Shown: one piece after another, positions 34,996 through 42,627 of the stretch
Layout of the letters: every line of letters begins with the position of its first letter
How positions within the stretch are numbered: position 1 is the stretch's first letter
DNA from: Acidovorax sp. KKS102
GTDB lineage: Bacteria; Pseudomonadota; Gammaproteobacteria; Burkholderiales; Burkholderiaceae_C
Direction of reading: 5' to 3'
NCBI RefSeq assembly: GCF_000302535.1
Contig: NC_018708.1
Location: 2,108,001-2,172,000 of the forward strand
DNA length: 64,000 nucleotides
Program-made: the position numbers and the translations under genes
The notes under the pieces: model-generated
Seen by the model: the letters and a program-made list of their open reading frames with translations, nothing else
What the model was told of the DNA's origin: nothing
Databases searched by the model: none

Positions 34996-35335
34996 TGCAT
35001 ACAAAGGGCCAGAGCGCCGAGCTAGCGCGCCTTCTGAGGTGCGGCTGACTGATGAGACTGGCGCCTGGCTGGAGGCCAAGATGGCCGCAGCCGTGCGCGA
35101 GGGCATCAAGGGTGCGATGACCGAAGAGACTGCCGCCGCGTTTTGGGCTGCAGGCCTGACGGTGCTGCAAAAGCAGGCCACACAACACGCCGGCCGGTTT
35201 GTGCTGGGCGGGCTGTGGGGCCTGGCGCGAAAGGCCAGTCTGTTCCTGGCGCTGGGTGGCATTGTGTATGCCATTGGCGGCTGGGCAGCGCTGGCCACGT
35301 TGTTCAAAACACTGTTCACAAGTGGATCGCCATGA
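34982..35335 (+). CDS. Small membrane protein of the lysis module
   Basis: A 117-residue product. The first 60 residues are charged; one hydrophobic segment lies near residues 85-108 (SLFLALGGIVYAIGGWAALA). Located between fibre assembly and endolysin genes, it is a candidate pinholin, antiholin or holin partner. Its stop overlaps the endolysin start. Confidence 0.6.
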   Translation: MPPPDAYKGPERRASAPSEVRLTDETGAWLEAKMAAAVREGIKGAMTEETAAAFWAAGLTVLQKQATQHAGRFVLGGLWGLARKASLFLALGGIVYAIGGWAALATLFKTLFTSGSP

Positions 35336-36492
35336 GTACCAAAGACCCTATAGCGCTGATCGCAGCGCTGCAAGATACGAACGTGCGGGCCTTTCTGCGC
35401 ATGCTGCGCCACGGCGAGGGCACTGCGAGCGATGACGGCTACCGCGTGATGTTTGGCGGGGGGCACCTGGTGGGCCTGGACGGCCAGCCGGGCACCGCTG
35501 ACGATTTTGCGGACCACCCGCGCACCCCAATCACCCGCAAGCTGGGCGGCACGCCCATCACCAGCACGGCGGCGGGGGCGTATCAGTTCCTGGCGCGCAC
35601 CTGGGACGCCTTGGCGCAGCAGTACGGCTTTGCCGACTTCTCGCCGCAGAACCAGGACCTGGGCGCCGTGGCGCTCATCCTGGGCCGCAAGGCGCTGGAC
35701 GATGTGATTGCCGGGCGCTTTGAAGACGCGGTGCGCAAGTGCAACCGCGAGTGGGCCAGCTTGCCCGGCAGTCCCTACGGCCAGCCCGTGGTGACCATGG
35801 CCCGCGCCCGGCAGGAGTACGAAGCCCACGGCGGCACGTATGCGCCTGCCGTGTCCGACACCATTTCCACGCTGGCCAGCTTCATCAACACCGAGGCACT
35901 GGCGGCCGACACGATTACCCCACAACCCAAGGAGCAACCCATGGCCCCGTTTGTCGCCGCAGTGCTGCCATCCCTCATCGACCTGGTGCCCAAGCTGGGC
36001 AAGCTGTTTTCTTCGGGCTCTGAGACAGCAGAGCGCAACGTGAAGGCCGCAGAAATCGTGGTTGCCGCAGCCAAGGAGGCGATTGGCGCGCGCAACGAGC
36101 AGGAGCTGCTGGAGACGATCAAGTCAGACCCGGCAGCAGCTGCGGCTGTGCGCGGTGCCATTGAGGCCCAGTGGTTCAAGCTGGAAGAGGTGGGCGGCGG
36201 CATTGCTGGCGCACGCGAGGCCAACGCGGTGTACATGCAGCCGGGGGCGCCAGGCTTTTGGCAGAACCCGGCGTTTTGGGTATCCGCCCTGCTGCTGCTG
36301 CCGCTGTACGGCCTTGTGGTGGACGTGCTGTTTATCCACCCCGACAACTACAGCGGCGAGCTGCGCGTGCAGATCGTGACGGCGCTGCTGGCCGTGATTG
36401 CCATGGTGGGTGCGTACTGGCTGGGAACCAGCTTCAGCAGCCAGCGCAAGACCGAGCTGCAGGCGGGCGGGGCGAAGCTGCCGGGGGTGTGA
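35332..36492 (+). CDS. Endolysin fused in frame to a holin-like domain
   Basis: The 386-residue product has a lambda R-like muramidase/transglycosylase at residues 18-175 (MLRHGEGTASDDGYRVMFGG, TSTAAGAYQFLARTWD, WASLPGSPYGQP). From Met204 a second domain begins, with an amphipathic region and two membrane segments (VSALLLLPLYGLVVDVLF and VTALLAVIAMVGAYW). This second part is normally a separate holin-type protein. AAGGAG at 35929-35934 stands 6 nt before Met204, so the holin can probably also start internally. A strong terminator follows. Confidence 0.82.
   Translation: MSTKDPIALIAALQDTNVRAFLRMLRHGEGTASDDGYRVMFGGGHLVGLDGQPGTADDFADHPRTPITRKLGGTPITSTAAGAYQFLARTWDALAQQYGFADFSPQNQDLGAVALILGRKALDDVIAGRFEDAVRKCNREWASLPGSPYGQPVVTMARARQEYEAHGGTYAPAVSDTISTLASFINTEALAADTITPQPKEQPMAPFVAAVLPSLIDLVPKLGKLFSSGSETAERNVKAAEIVVAAAKEAIGARNEQELLETIKSDPAAAAAVRGAIEAQWFKLEEVGGGIAGAREANAVYMQPGAPGFWQNPAFWVSALLLLPLYGLVVDVLFIHPDNYSGELRVQIVTALLAVIAMVGAYWLGTSFSSQRKTELQAGGAKLPGV
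35941..36492 (+). CDS. Holin-like protein from internal in-frame start
   Basis: A 183-residue product starting MAPFVAAVLPSLIDLVP, with AAGGAG at ideal spacing. It contains the region with two transmembrane helices and a basic tail. It would be the separately made holin of the endolysin-holin gene. Evidence is the ribosome binding site and the domain boundary; no stop codon separates it from the endolysin. Confidence 0.6.
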   Translation: MAPFVAAVLPSLIDLVPKLGKLFSSGSETAERNVKAAEIVVAAAKEAIGARNEQELLETIKSDPAAAAAVRGAIEAQWFKLEEVGGGIAGAREANAVYMQPGAPGFWQNPAFWVSALLLLPLYGLVVDVLFIHPDNYSGELRVQIVTALLAVIAMVGAYWLGTSFSSQRKTELQAGGAKLPGV

Positions 36493-36506
36493 ACTAAGAG
36501 GCGAAC

Positions 36507-36555
36507 AGAGGGGCGATATCGGCCATTATTGGGCTTATATCGCCCCTCTGCTTTT
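36507..36555 (+). terminator. Strong terminator ending the late operon
   Basis: A 13-bp perfect stem (AGAGGGGCGATAT at 36507-36519, complement at 36537-36549) with a 17-nt loop is followed by GCTTTT. It ends the late transcript after the lysis gene. Confidence 0.88.
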
Positions 36556-36613
36556 GGCGGGTCTGTCGCATGATCTTTGGCAAACACAGTAGACAGACAC
36601 AGGAGTAAGAGAG

Positions 36614-36868
36614 ATGCCGCATCGCCTTTCCATTCACCCCAAAACCGCTGAGGCGTTGGCCAAGGTTGCCAACATGGCCCACGCGCTAACCCTGCAGCTG
36701 CAGGCTACCCGGCGTAAGGAGCACGGCGATTGGATGGATTCGCAGTTGAGCGCGGCACAGACCATGGCGCAGACCATGGGTGCACTGGTGGACTACACCC
36801 TTTTGATGCACGAGCAGCCACAGCAACGGGGCGACTTCCAGGATTGGTTGCTGGACCGCGAGGACTAA
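36614..36868 (+). CDS. Hypothetical phage protein
   Basis: An 84-residue helical product (LSAAQTMAQTMGALVDYTLL) with AGGAG upstream. It stands alone between the late terminator and the repressor gene, convergent with the latter. A lysogeny-expressed accessory gene is possible. Confidence 0.55.
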   Translation: MPHRLSIHPKTAEALAKVANMAHALTLQLQATRRKEHGDWMDSQLSAAQTMAQTMGALVDYTLLMHEQPQQRGDFQDWLLDRED

Positions 36869-36880
36869 ACGCCTTTCGCG

Positions 36881-37237
36881 CTATCTGAACAGGCTGAGCA
36901 GCGCCAGCTGCTTTTCGGGGGGCATGGCCCGGAACACATCGAGCATGGCTTTGTCGGTTCCAGTGAGGTCCGATGTTGGGCCGTTGTCGTTGGCGGTGTG
37001 CAGCACCGTGGGTGCGTTGGGGAGGGCATAGGCGTTGCCCTTGCGCTCTGACGGTGCTTGCGTTGTTTCCGCCTGAAGTGTTGATTTCAGCCGCAGATTG
37101 ATTTCAGCGGTGACGGTGCGCCCGTTGACGAACGCGGCGCGCTCGATGGCCACGCGCACGTCTTCTGGCATCGCCAGCAAGAACCTTGGCGGGCGCTTCT
37201 TTTCGTCAGATGCCTCATTTGTTTGCAGCGTAGTCAC
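36881..37237 (-). CDS. Arc-like ribbon-helix-helix repressor
   Basis: The only minus-strand gene of the prophage. The 118-residue product carries an Arc-type ribbon-helix-helix near residues 16-52 (RFLLAMPEDVRVAIERAAFV, then RTVTAEINLRLKSTL) and a C-terminal helical tail (MLDVFRAMPPEKQLALL). It starts with GTG at 37237 and faces a plus-strand RHH gene across an operator region with inverted repeats, the layout of a lysogeny switch such as P22 arc/mnt. It is the best candidate for the prophage repressor. Confidence 0.75.
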   Translation of the reverse strand: MTTLQTNEASDEKKRPPRFLLAMPEDVRVAIERAAFVNGRTVTAEINLRLKSTLQAETTQAPSERKGNAYALPNAPTVLHTANDNGPTSDLTGTDKAMLDVFRAMPPEKQLALLSLFR

Positions 37238-37278
37238 GGTGCGAATTATCCGGGCATTGCCCCTGCCGTAATAAATAT

Positions 37279-37339
37279 TTGCTCTTTTGGATGTCCATGG
37301 ATATAGTCGGCTATCCCGATGTATATCAATGGATATCCA
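37279..37339. promoter_or_regulatory. Bidirectional switch region with RHH operators
   Basis: Inverted 18-bp repeats lie at 37288-37305 (TGGATGTCCATGGATATA) and 37322-37339 (reverse complement, 16 of 18). Each contains a TGGATRTCCA palindrome. A plus promoter can be read as TTGCTC-N17-TATAGT (37279-37307) and a minus promoter as TTGATA-N17-CTATAT (37329-37301). The two -10 boxes overlap, so the promoters would exclude each other. Confidence 0.62.
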
Positions 37340-37342
37340 ACA

Positions 37343-37513
37343 ATGACCAAATCAGTTAAGTCAGTGAGCAAGAAGGTGCTTGTCACCGTGCCGGAGCCCT
37401 TGCTTCGGCGTCTGGATGCCAAGGCGAAGAACGAGAACCGCACCCGCTCTGCTGAGCTGTGTGTGCAGTTGGCCAAGAGCCTGGGCAAGCCCCGGGCGAG
37501 GGCACAGGCATGA
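37343..37513 (+). CDS. Small ribbon-helix-helix regulator
   Basis: A 56-residue product: KKVLVTVPEPLLRRLDAKAK followed by NRTRSAELCVQLAKSL is a complete ribbon-helix-helix of the CopG/Arc type. Positioned like a Cro-type counter-repressor, first gene of the early operon. The in-frame ATG at 37319 is less likely because it lies inside the operator region. Confidence 0.7.
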   Translation: MTKSVKSVSKKVLVTVPEPLLRRLDAKAKNENRTRSAELCVQLAKSLGKPRARAQA

Positions 37514-37581
37514 GCTGGGCGCTGGGTGTTGGTGGTGGGCATGCCGTGATGGTGTGCCGTGGGGCCGCTTCTTTCAAGTGA
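37510..37581 (+). CDS. Possible 23-residue coupled peptide
   Basis: ATG overlaps the stop of the RHH gene and the frame ends 8 bp before the CII-like gene. It may only serve to carry ribosomes to the next gene. No motif. Confidence 0.3.
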   Translation: MSWALGVGGGHAVMVCRGAASFK

Positions 37582-37588
37582 GCAAGGC

Positions 37589-38065
37589 ATGCCCCGCAAA
37601 CCCATATTCCCCAAACACGAAGTGCCGGTGAGCCCGTTCGATGCGTTCCGGGCGGTGGCCACGGCCTATGGCGTAAAGGACCTGGCAGAGCGCCTGAGCA
37701 TGAAGCCGGGCACTTTGTGGAACAAGGTGGATGCCGATGTGGAGAGCCATCACCAGCCGACGCTGCGCGATGTGATCTCCATCACCCGGGAGACGCAGGA
37801 CATGCGGATTCTGGAGAGCCTGAACCGGCTGTTCGACCGGGCCACCATCGACCTGCGCCCCGGGCCTGTGAGCGATGAGGCTGTGCTGGAGCTGCTGCTG
37901 CGTGTAAGCAGTGAGAAAGGCCAGATGGCGCAGGCCCTGCGCAATGGCTATGCAGACGCCCGCTTTTGCCGGGCCGACTACCAGGCCGTGCGCGGTGAGG
38001 CGTTCGACCTGATCAATGCGGTGCTGGACTTTGTGCAGCGCCTGGAGGGGCTGGTCGATGAGTAG
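37589..38065 (+). CDS. CII-like phage regulatory protein (CP76 family)
   Basis: The 158-residue product has DAFRAVATAYGVKDLAERLS, then MKPGTLWNKVDADVESHHQP and LRDVISITRETQDMRILESL, the layout of the phage regulatory CII/CP76 family found in beta- and gammaproteobacterial temperate phages. It likely acts in the lysis-lysogeny decision together with the two RHH proteins. CAAGG precedes ATG at 37589. Confidence 0.78.
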   Translation: MPRKPIFPKHEVPVSPFDAFRAVATAYGVKDLAERLSMKPGTLWNKVDADVESHHQPTLRDVISITRETQDMRILESLNRLFDRATIDLRPGPVSDEAVLELLLRVSSEKGQMAQALRNGYADARFCRADYQAVRGEAFDLINAVLDFVQRLEGLVDE

Positions 38066-38351
38066 CACTGCCCCCCGCACCCCCCGCAAGAAATCGGCGC
38101 CCGCTGCGCGCGCCGTGGTTCACCGGCTGCCGGATGGCTTTGCCCCGAGTGCGGGCAATGCGCTGGCGGCGCTGTTCGGTGTGGAACTGATCGAGGCCCT
38201 TCAAAGGAGGCGTACCGATGGCATCCCGCATTGCTCCCCCCCCAGTTCAACAAACCCTGCCGATGGAGCTGCCGCTGGCGGCGCCGGAGGCGCGCATGCG
38301 CGCGCTTTTCGAGGGGCAGTGGTCGCGCTGGCACCCCGCCAAGAGCTTTGA
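38058..38351 (+). CDS. Possible small basic phage protein
   Basis: A 97-residue frame whose ATG overlaps the CII-like gene's end. The first 50 residues (TPRKKSAPAARAVVHRLPDG) look genuine. The rest runs out of frame through the next gene for 134 bp, so either the overlap is real or the frame has been extended by a lost stop. Confidence 0.4.
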   Translation: MSSTAPRTPRKKSAPAARAVVHRLPDGFAPSAGNALAALFGVELIEALQRRRTDGIPHCSPPSSTNPADGAAAGGAGGAHARAFRGAVVALAPRQEL

Positions 38352-38448
38352 CGAGGCGGTGAGTGACCCGACGACGCGGCGGCTGCTGATGTTGGCCGTG
38401 GCGCATGGCGACAGGCACCGCGTGGAGCGGGGGAGGGGCAGGCGATGA
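38218..38448 (+). CDS. Hypothetical early phage protein
   Basis: A 76-residue product with a strong ribosome binding site (AAAGGAGGC at 38202-38210). It contains RMRALFEGQWSRWHPAKSFD. No motif is known to me. Confidence 0.6.
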   Translation: MASRIAPPPVQQTLPMELPLAAPEARMRALFEGQWSRWHPAKSFDEAVSDPTTRRLLMLAVAHGDRHRVERGRGRR

Positions 38449-38825
38449 AACGAATTTTGGCTTTGGCCGGCACGACGCCCTGGGGCGTGGTGGGGGCCTT
38501 GGTGTGGGCTGGTTTGGTGTGCGCCAGTACCGCAGTGGATGAGGCAGAGCAGCACACGGCGACGACAGAAGAAATCTACATGGAGTTCCAAGATGCAAAA
38601 AAGGTATTTGACCGAGTTGGAGCAGTCACGGCTGCTGCATGGGGTATCAAAGGTGGCCGACCCGCTGGCGCAGCGCGATTACCACTGGATCGCGGCGCTG
38701 ATCCTGACGGGCATGCGGGTGCAGGAGTTCAGCCGCTTGACGGTGCCCATGGTGCAGCAGGCCCTGGCCGGGGGCTGGCTGGTGAGCCCGAAGGAGCATT
38801 GCAAGGGCGGCAAGCGGGGCAATGA
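38445..38825 (+). CDS. Possible small membrane protein overlapping the recombinase gene
   Basis: The N terminus has a signal-like hydrophobic stretch (LALAGTTPWGVVGALVWAGL). From about residue 50 it overlaps the recombinase gene in another frame and looks like shadow sequence. Only the first part is credible. Confidence 0.35.
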   Translation: MKRILALAGTTPWGVVGALVWAGLVCASTAVDEAEQHTATTEEIYMEFQDAKKVFDRVGAVTAAAWGIKGGRPAGAARLPLDRGADPDGHAGAGVQPLDGAHGAAGPGRGLAGEPEGALQGRQAGQ

Positions 38826-39261
38826 GTACATGGTGACTGCCCGGCTGCGCACCCACCTTGAGGCGCTGGTGAAGCTGAGCCATGAGCTGGGCGCCGGGTG
38901 CGTGGTGCCCGAGGCTGGCCAGCCGCTGGTGTGGGGCCGGGATGTGGCCGGGATTGCTGGGCCGCTGAGCGTGCGCAGCTATGAGGCGCGGCTGAAGCAC
39001 TGGGCGGTGCATGCCCGGCTGGATGCGCGGATCAGCCCGCACTGGCTGCGCCACACGCGGGGCATGAACATCATGCGCCGCAGCCGGGGCAGCAACCCGC
39101 TGAAGGTGGCGCAGATTGCGCTGGGCCACCGCAGCCTGAAAAGCACCGGCATCTATCTGGACATGAGCCGGGAGGAGTACGAGCGCGAGCTGCAGCTGGT
39201 GGACGGCGGGCGGTTGCCGAAGAAGGTGGCGCGGCAGATGGCGCAGGGGGTGGCGGCATGA
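38593..39261 (+). CDS. Minimal tyrosine recombinase
   Basis: The 222-residue product is nearly a bare catalytic domain. It has Arg in ILTGMRVQEFSRL, the HWLRHTRG box, LGHRSLKSTGIYLDMSREEY with the second His, and the catalytic Tyr. The N-terminal core-binding domain of typical integrases is missing. Its position in the early region, away from the ends, suggests a role other than integration, such as resolving phage DNA multimers. Confidence 0.8.
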   Translation: MQKRYLTELEQSRLLHGVSKVADPLAQRDYHWIAALILTGMRVQEFSRLTVPMVQQALAGGWLVSPKEHCKGGKRGNEYMVTARLRTHLEALVKLSHELGAGCVVPEAGQPLVWGRDVAGIAGPLSVRSYEARLKHWAVHARLDARISPHWLRHTRGMNIMRRSRGSNPLKVAQIALGHRSLKSTGIYLDMSREEYERELQLVDGGRLPKKVARQMAQGVAA

Positions 39262-39716
39262 GCGACCTTCTGACCGAGCCCACCGAGACGACTGTGGTGG
39301 ACCGAGCCGCGCTGTATGCGGCTCGGCGTGAAGCTGAGAACCGCCGGTTGCTGGCGCAGTTCGATGCCGAGGAACTGGATGCTGTGCGGGGGCTGTTCGA
39401 GACGGCGCGCAAGCACTGGGACACGGGCGGCGGCGGCACTGTGGCGCGGCTGCTGCTGGGCATCTACAACGGCACCCGCTTCCCTTTTGACCTGACGGAC
39501 CTGCGCCGCCTGGATGGCCGGAACTTGGCGATGGCGCTGACGGTGCTGCGCATGGATGCGCACTACTGCCGAGCCGAGGTGCATGTGATCTTGTCGGCGC
39601 TGCTGGACGACATGACGGTGCAAAGCCGCATGGAGGTGTGGGCCTACGACATGGGCTTGAAGCACCGGGCGAAGAAGGCCGAGGCCGAAGAGATGCGCCG
39701 GAGGGTCTACCCATGA
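39258..39716 (+). CDS. Hypothetical early phage protein
   Basis: A 152-residue product with LLLGIYNGTRFPFDLTDLRR and TVLRMDAHYCRAEVHVILSA, a pattern I have seen in proteins of plasmids and prophages without known function. ATG overlaps the recombinase stop. Confidence 0.65.
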   Translation: MSDLLTEPTETTVVDRAALYAARREAENRRLLAQFDAEELDAVRGLFETARKHWDTGGGGTVARLLLGIYNGTRFPFDLTDLRRLDGRNLAMALTVLRMDAHYCRAEVHVILSALLDDMTVQSRMEVWAYDMGLKHRAKKAEAEEMRRRVYP

Positions 39717-40012
39717 GCGCCGCCATCGACCGAGACGGCCACCACTGGGAGCAGCACGGCAAGTCTGTGGCCATTGCCCGCCCCGGTGTGCTGGAGGCCA
39801 CTACGGCATGCACGCTGGCCGCGCATTCGATGCGCAACCCCCGCATCTTGCAGGGCCGGGTGCATGTGATGTTGGAGGCGGGCAAGGACCCGTTCACCCT
39901 GGCGGCGCGCATGACGGCGCTGGAGGCCCGCACGCTGGCCGCTTCGCTGGTGAAGGCTGCAGACCGGGTGGATGAGGTGCAGGCGCTGCTGGACCGGAGG
40001 GCAAAGCCATGA
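39713..40012 (+). CDS. Hypothetical early phage protein
   Basis: A 99-residue product (HVMLEAGKDPFTLAARMTAL), helical C terminus. Overlaps both neighbours by 4 bp (ATGA junctions). Confidence 0.6.
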   Translation: MSAAIDRDGHHWEQHGKSVAIARPGVLEATTACTLAAHSMRNPRILQGRVHVMLEAGKDPFTLAARMTALEARTLAASLVKAADRVDEVQALLDRRAKP

Positions 40013-40161
40013 CGTTCAAGGTGACGCACATTGCGCCGGACTTGCGCAAGCACCAGCAGCTGGTGGACGCGGCCACCACCGCCCAGGCGCAGGCCTGGAT
40101 GGAGCAGCTGTATGGCGTGGCGCTGGTGATGAGCGCCATTCGGCAGGGGGCACGGCCATGA
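40009..40161 (+). CDS. Tiny early phage protein
   Basis: A 50-residue product (MTFKVTHIAPDLRKHQQLVD ...). ATGA overlaps on both sides show it belongs to the coupled early operon. Confidence 0.55.
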   Translation: MTFKVTHIAPDLRKHQQLVDAATTAQAQAWMEQLYGVALVMSAIRQGARP

Positions 40162-40385
40162 AGTGCCGGGCATGGTGGTGCTTGTGGAAGGCACTGGATG
40201 CGCTGCAGGCGCTGGGGATGCTGGCTATCTCTGGCCTGGCCTGGTTCACAGGGCGGGTGCAGCGGGGTGCCAATGCGGCCGAGATCGAGATGCTGCTGGC
40301 CCGTGCCGAGCGGGCCATTGCCGCCCAGCGCGAGCGGCGCGAACGACGTGCACGGCCCCGGCGTGGGGGAGGGCCACGGCCATGA
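40158..40385 (+). CDS. Small membrane protein of the early operon
   Basis: A 75-residue product. One hydrophobic segment (ALQALGMLAISGLAWFTG) is followed by a helix and an Arg-rich tail. The topology suggests an inner-membrane anchored peptide. Coupled by ATGA overlaps. Confidence 0.58.
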   Translation: MKCRAWWCLWKALDALQALGMLAISGLAWFTGRVQRGANAAEIEMLLARAERAIAAQRERRERRARPRRGGGPRP

Positions 40386-40591
40386 CGCAAGCCTTTATCT
40401 CGCTGGCCGCTGAGCGCATTGAGCCCGGCCCCCTTCGCTGGGTGGGTGGGGTGCTGCAGCAGGAAACGCGGCTGTACATGGGCGAGCAGTGCGTGTGTGT
40501 GCTGCTGGTTTCGTTCCCCCCTGGTTCGCCTGAGTGGCTGAAAGGCCAGCGCCTGCGTGCGCTGGATGGCGCTGGCCGGGTGCCTGCATGA
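40382..40591 (+). CDS. Hypothetical early phage protein
   Basis: A 69-residue product without recognised motif. Coupled by 4-bp overlaps on both sides. Confidence 0.55.
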   Translation: MTQAFISLAAERIEPGPLRWVGGVLQQETRLYMGEQCVCVLLVSFPPGSPEWLKGQRLRALDGAGRVPA

Positions 40592-41034
40592 CGCCGCTGC
40601 GCACCAAGGTGCTGCGGCTGCTGTTGACCCGTGGCGGCTGGGTGCAGCGCGAAGCCCTCAACCCCCTGACCACTTGCCAGCCCGCCCTGGAGGACGTGCT
40701 GGCAGACCTGGTGATCGAGGGGCATGCGGAGTTCAGGCGGCATGTGGGCTACCGGCTACTGGGTGGGCCGCAGGTGCGTGAGGCCCGTGTGCAGCTGATG
40801 ACCGACCCGACCCTGCTGCGCGCGGTGGCCGCTGCCGAGGTGCAGACGGATGCGGGGCAGCAGCTGGTGATGGGGGTGGCTGAGCGGCGCCCTGAGCTGG
40901 GCGGGGCCGTGGTGACCTACCAGATGGAGCTGCCGGTGTGTGGTTCGCCCAGCGAGCTGCTTGCCCAGGCGACTGCGCTGGCTGGGTTTTGCAAAACGGG
41001 CCTGCTGGCGGGCCTTGGAGGGCAGAAGCAATGA
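40588..41034 (+). CDS. Early phage protein, winged-helix-like N terminus
   Basis: A 148-residue product. Residues 1-60 (MTPLRTKVLRLLLTRGGWVQ ... LADLVIEGHAEFRR) look like a winged helix. The C-terminal half is helical. Possibly a DNA-binding accessory factor. Confidence 0.58.
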   Translation: MTPLRTKVLRLLLTRGGWVQREALNPLTTCQPALEDVLADLVIEGHAEFRRHVGYRLLGGPQVREARVQLMTDPTLLRAVAAAEVQTDAGQQLVMGVAERRPELGGAVVTYQMELPVCGSPSELLAQATALAGFCKTGLLAGLGGQKQ

Positions 41035-41327
41035 GCGAAGTGGACTACTGGAAGGCGCGCTGCAGGCGCTCCGAGGGCTTGCTGGTCAAGGCGCGCAAGG
41101 GCATTCGCTCGTCGCGCCAGCGGGCGGCTGTGCTGCGTGCGCTGGGTGAGCTGAAGTCGTGGGAGTGGATGGGCACCGACCGCCTGGCGGCGATTGCCAA
41201 TGTGAACTGGTCCCACCTGTCCGAGATGGAGGAGCTTGGGCTGGTGGTGTCGCGCCCTGTGGAGGGCGCCAACAAACGTGAATGGCAGCTGGAGCACCTG
41301 GTGGTGCCTGCTGCTGAAAAGGAGTGA
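41031..41327 (+). CDS. Early phage protein, winged-helix-like
   Basis: A 98-residue product; TDRLAAIANVNWSHLSEMEE followed by LGLVVSRPV has the look of a winged helix. Coupled to its neighbour by ATGA. Confidence 0.58.
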   Translation: MSEVDYWKARCRRSEGLLVKARKGIRSSRQRAAVLRALGELKSWEWMGTDRLAAIANVNWSHLSEMEELGLVVSRPVEGANKREWQLEHLVVPAAEKE

Positions 41328-41330
41328 TTT

Positions 41331-41639
41331 ATGGGCATGAAGATTGAAGGTGATGTGCGTATCGTTTCTGACGGCTGCACTGCGAGCGAGATGGGCATTG
41401 AGGCCGCACGGCATCTGCTGGGCCTGGTGGTCGATGCGTTGCGCGATCAGAACGTACCCAAGGCAGCCATGCAGGACCTGCTGCTGGGGATGCTGGCTGG
41501 AACGGTGGGGCACTTTGGCCTAGACCTGAGCGTGGAGGAGATCCACGAGCAGCTGGACAACTGCAAGCGCATGGCCTCGGATGTGCTGGGCGGCAAGCGC
41601 GAGACGCATGTGCACCCCGCAGGAAAGGCGGTGCCCTGA
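41331..41639 (+). CDS. Hypothetical early phage protein
   Basis: A 102-residue product with a good AAGGAG site. Acidic, helical (AARHLLGLVVDALRDQNVPK). No family recognised. Confidence 0.6.
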   Translation: MGMKIEGDVRIVSDGCTASEMGIEAARHLLGLVVDALRDQNVPKAAMQDLLLGMLAGTVGHFGLDLSVEEIHEQLDNCKRMASDVLGGKRETHVHPAGKAVP

Positions 41640-41890
41640 TGGCTGTGCTCAACGCTTTTCAGTCGGTGCGCCCCCGTGGCGTGGACATGCCCAGCGCAGT
41701 GCCGGTGGTGGCGAAGGCGGGGCAGGCCCCGGCCAAGCTGCCGGGCTCTCTGCCCCGTGTGCTGGACCGCAACGGCAAGGTGAATGCCTCGCTGGCGCCC
41801 CGGGCGTATGGCTCGATCTCCGTGGAAGGGCGGGTGGCCGGTGAGGCTAGCCAGCTCAAGCGGCAGGCGATTGTGAAAGGTGGCCTGTGA
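41639..41890 (+). CDS. Hypothetical early phage protein
   Basis: An 83-residue product rich in Pro, Ala and Val. Overlaps its neighbours by one base each. Confidence 0.55.
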   Translation: MAVLNAFQSVRPRGVDMPSAVPVVAKAGQAPAKLPGSLPRVLDRNGKVNASLAPRAYGSISVEGRVAGEASQLKRQAIVKGGL

Positions 41891-42246
41891 TGGGTGCCCT
41901 TCTTCTTCCGTTCACGACGGCGCAGCGTGAGCGCCTTTTCAACAACCGCCCGCCGAACGTCGGCAAGGGGCTGGCCTTGGCGGATTGGCATCGTCTGGTG
42001 CAGTTCATCGAGGCAGCGCAGCAGCCTTGCCCCTCACCTGTCCAAGCATGGGCTGTGGTCGCCCCATGCGGCGACGGTGTGCTGTTCTCCAGCCTGCTTG
42101 ATGCGCGCTGGACTCTGACGGGCGAAGGTGCGGGCGCCGATGGGGTCGGCCACCCCACCATCGGGGAGGCGTTTCGGGAGTGTTACGCCCCGGCGCTGAC
42201 CCTGCACCGCGTCCAGATGACTGCCCAGAAAGGCGGTGTGGCATGA
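41890..42246 (+). CDS. Hypothetical early phage protein
   Basis: A 118-residue product (AQRERLFNNRPPNVGKGLAL). No recognised motif. ATG at 41890 preferred over GTG at 41887. Overlaps the next gene by 4 bp. Confidence 0.58.
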   Translation: MGALLLPFTTAQRERLFNNRPPNVGKGLALADWHRLVQFIEAAQQPCPSPVQAWAVVAPCGDGVLFSSLLDARWTLTGEGAGADGVGHPTIGEAFRECYAPALTLHRVQMTAQKGGVA

Positions 42247-42437
42247 GCACCCCGACCAAGAAGCAACTGGCGTCGCGTCATATCCGACGCCTGCGCACGA
42301 TGCGGGCGCAGCTGCTGGAGATGTCCCAGCAGTGGGAGGAGCTGGACCAGTTCTGCGTGAATGAGCTTGAGGACTTGGCCAACTCCGTTGAGACGGTATC
42401 GAAAGGGCTGCACGACGACGAAGGCGGTGCTCCATGA
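42243..42437 (+). CDS. Small coiled-coil early protein
   Basis: A 64-residue helical product with heptad-like spacing (LRTMRAQLLEMSQQWEELDQ). May be a small partner protein. Coupled by ATGA overlaps. Confidence 0.55.
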   Translation: MSTPTKKQLASRHIRRLRTMRAQLLEMSQQWEELDQFCVNELEDLANSVETVSKGLHDDEGGAP

Positions 42438-42625
42438 CGAATGCCGAGGCAGCGGCTGCGCGTCCGCTGAACAACCCAGACGACGAGCCCACGGGCCACT
42501 TCACGGGCCGTTGTGGCCGGTGCGGCAGTGATGACCTGTGGGAAGACAACACGGCATACGGATGCAACCACTGCGGCGGCTTCTGGACCGGCATCGAACC
42601 TCAATTGATACCAAACGGACATTGA
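42434..42625 (+). CDS. Small zinc-ribbon protein
   Basis: A 63-residue product with CGRCGSDDLW and CNHCGGFW, a four-cysteine zinc ribbon near residues 27-48. Such small ribbons often bind nucleic acid or polymerase. Confidence 0.62.
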   Translation: MTNAEAAAARPLNNPDDEPTGHFTGRCGRCGSDDLWEDNTAYGCNHCGGFWTGIEPQLIPNGH

Positions 42626-42627
42626 CC

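Noticed and set aside
38445-38825. Full-length reading of the small membrane frame overlapping the tyrosine recombinase
   Set aside because: Only its first 50 residues look real. The rest mirrors the recombinase in another frame, so it was kept only at low confidence.
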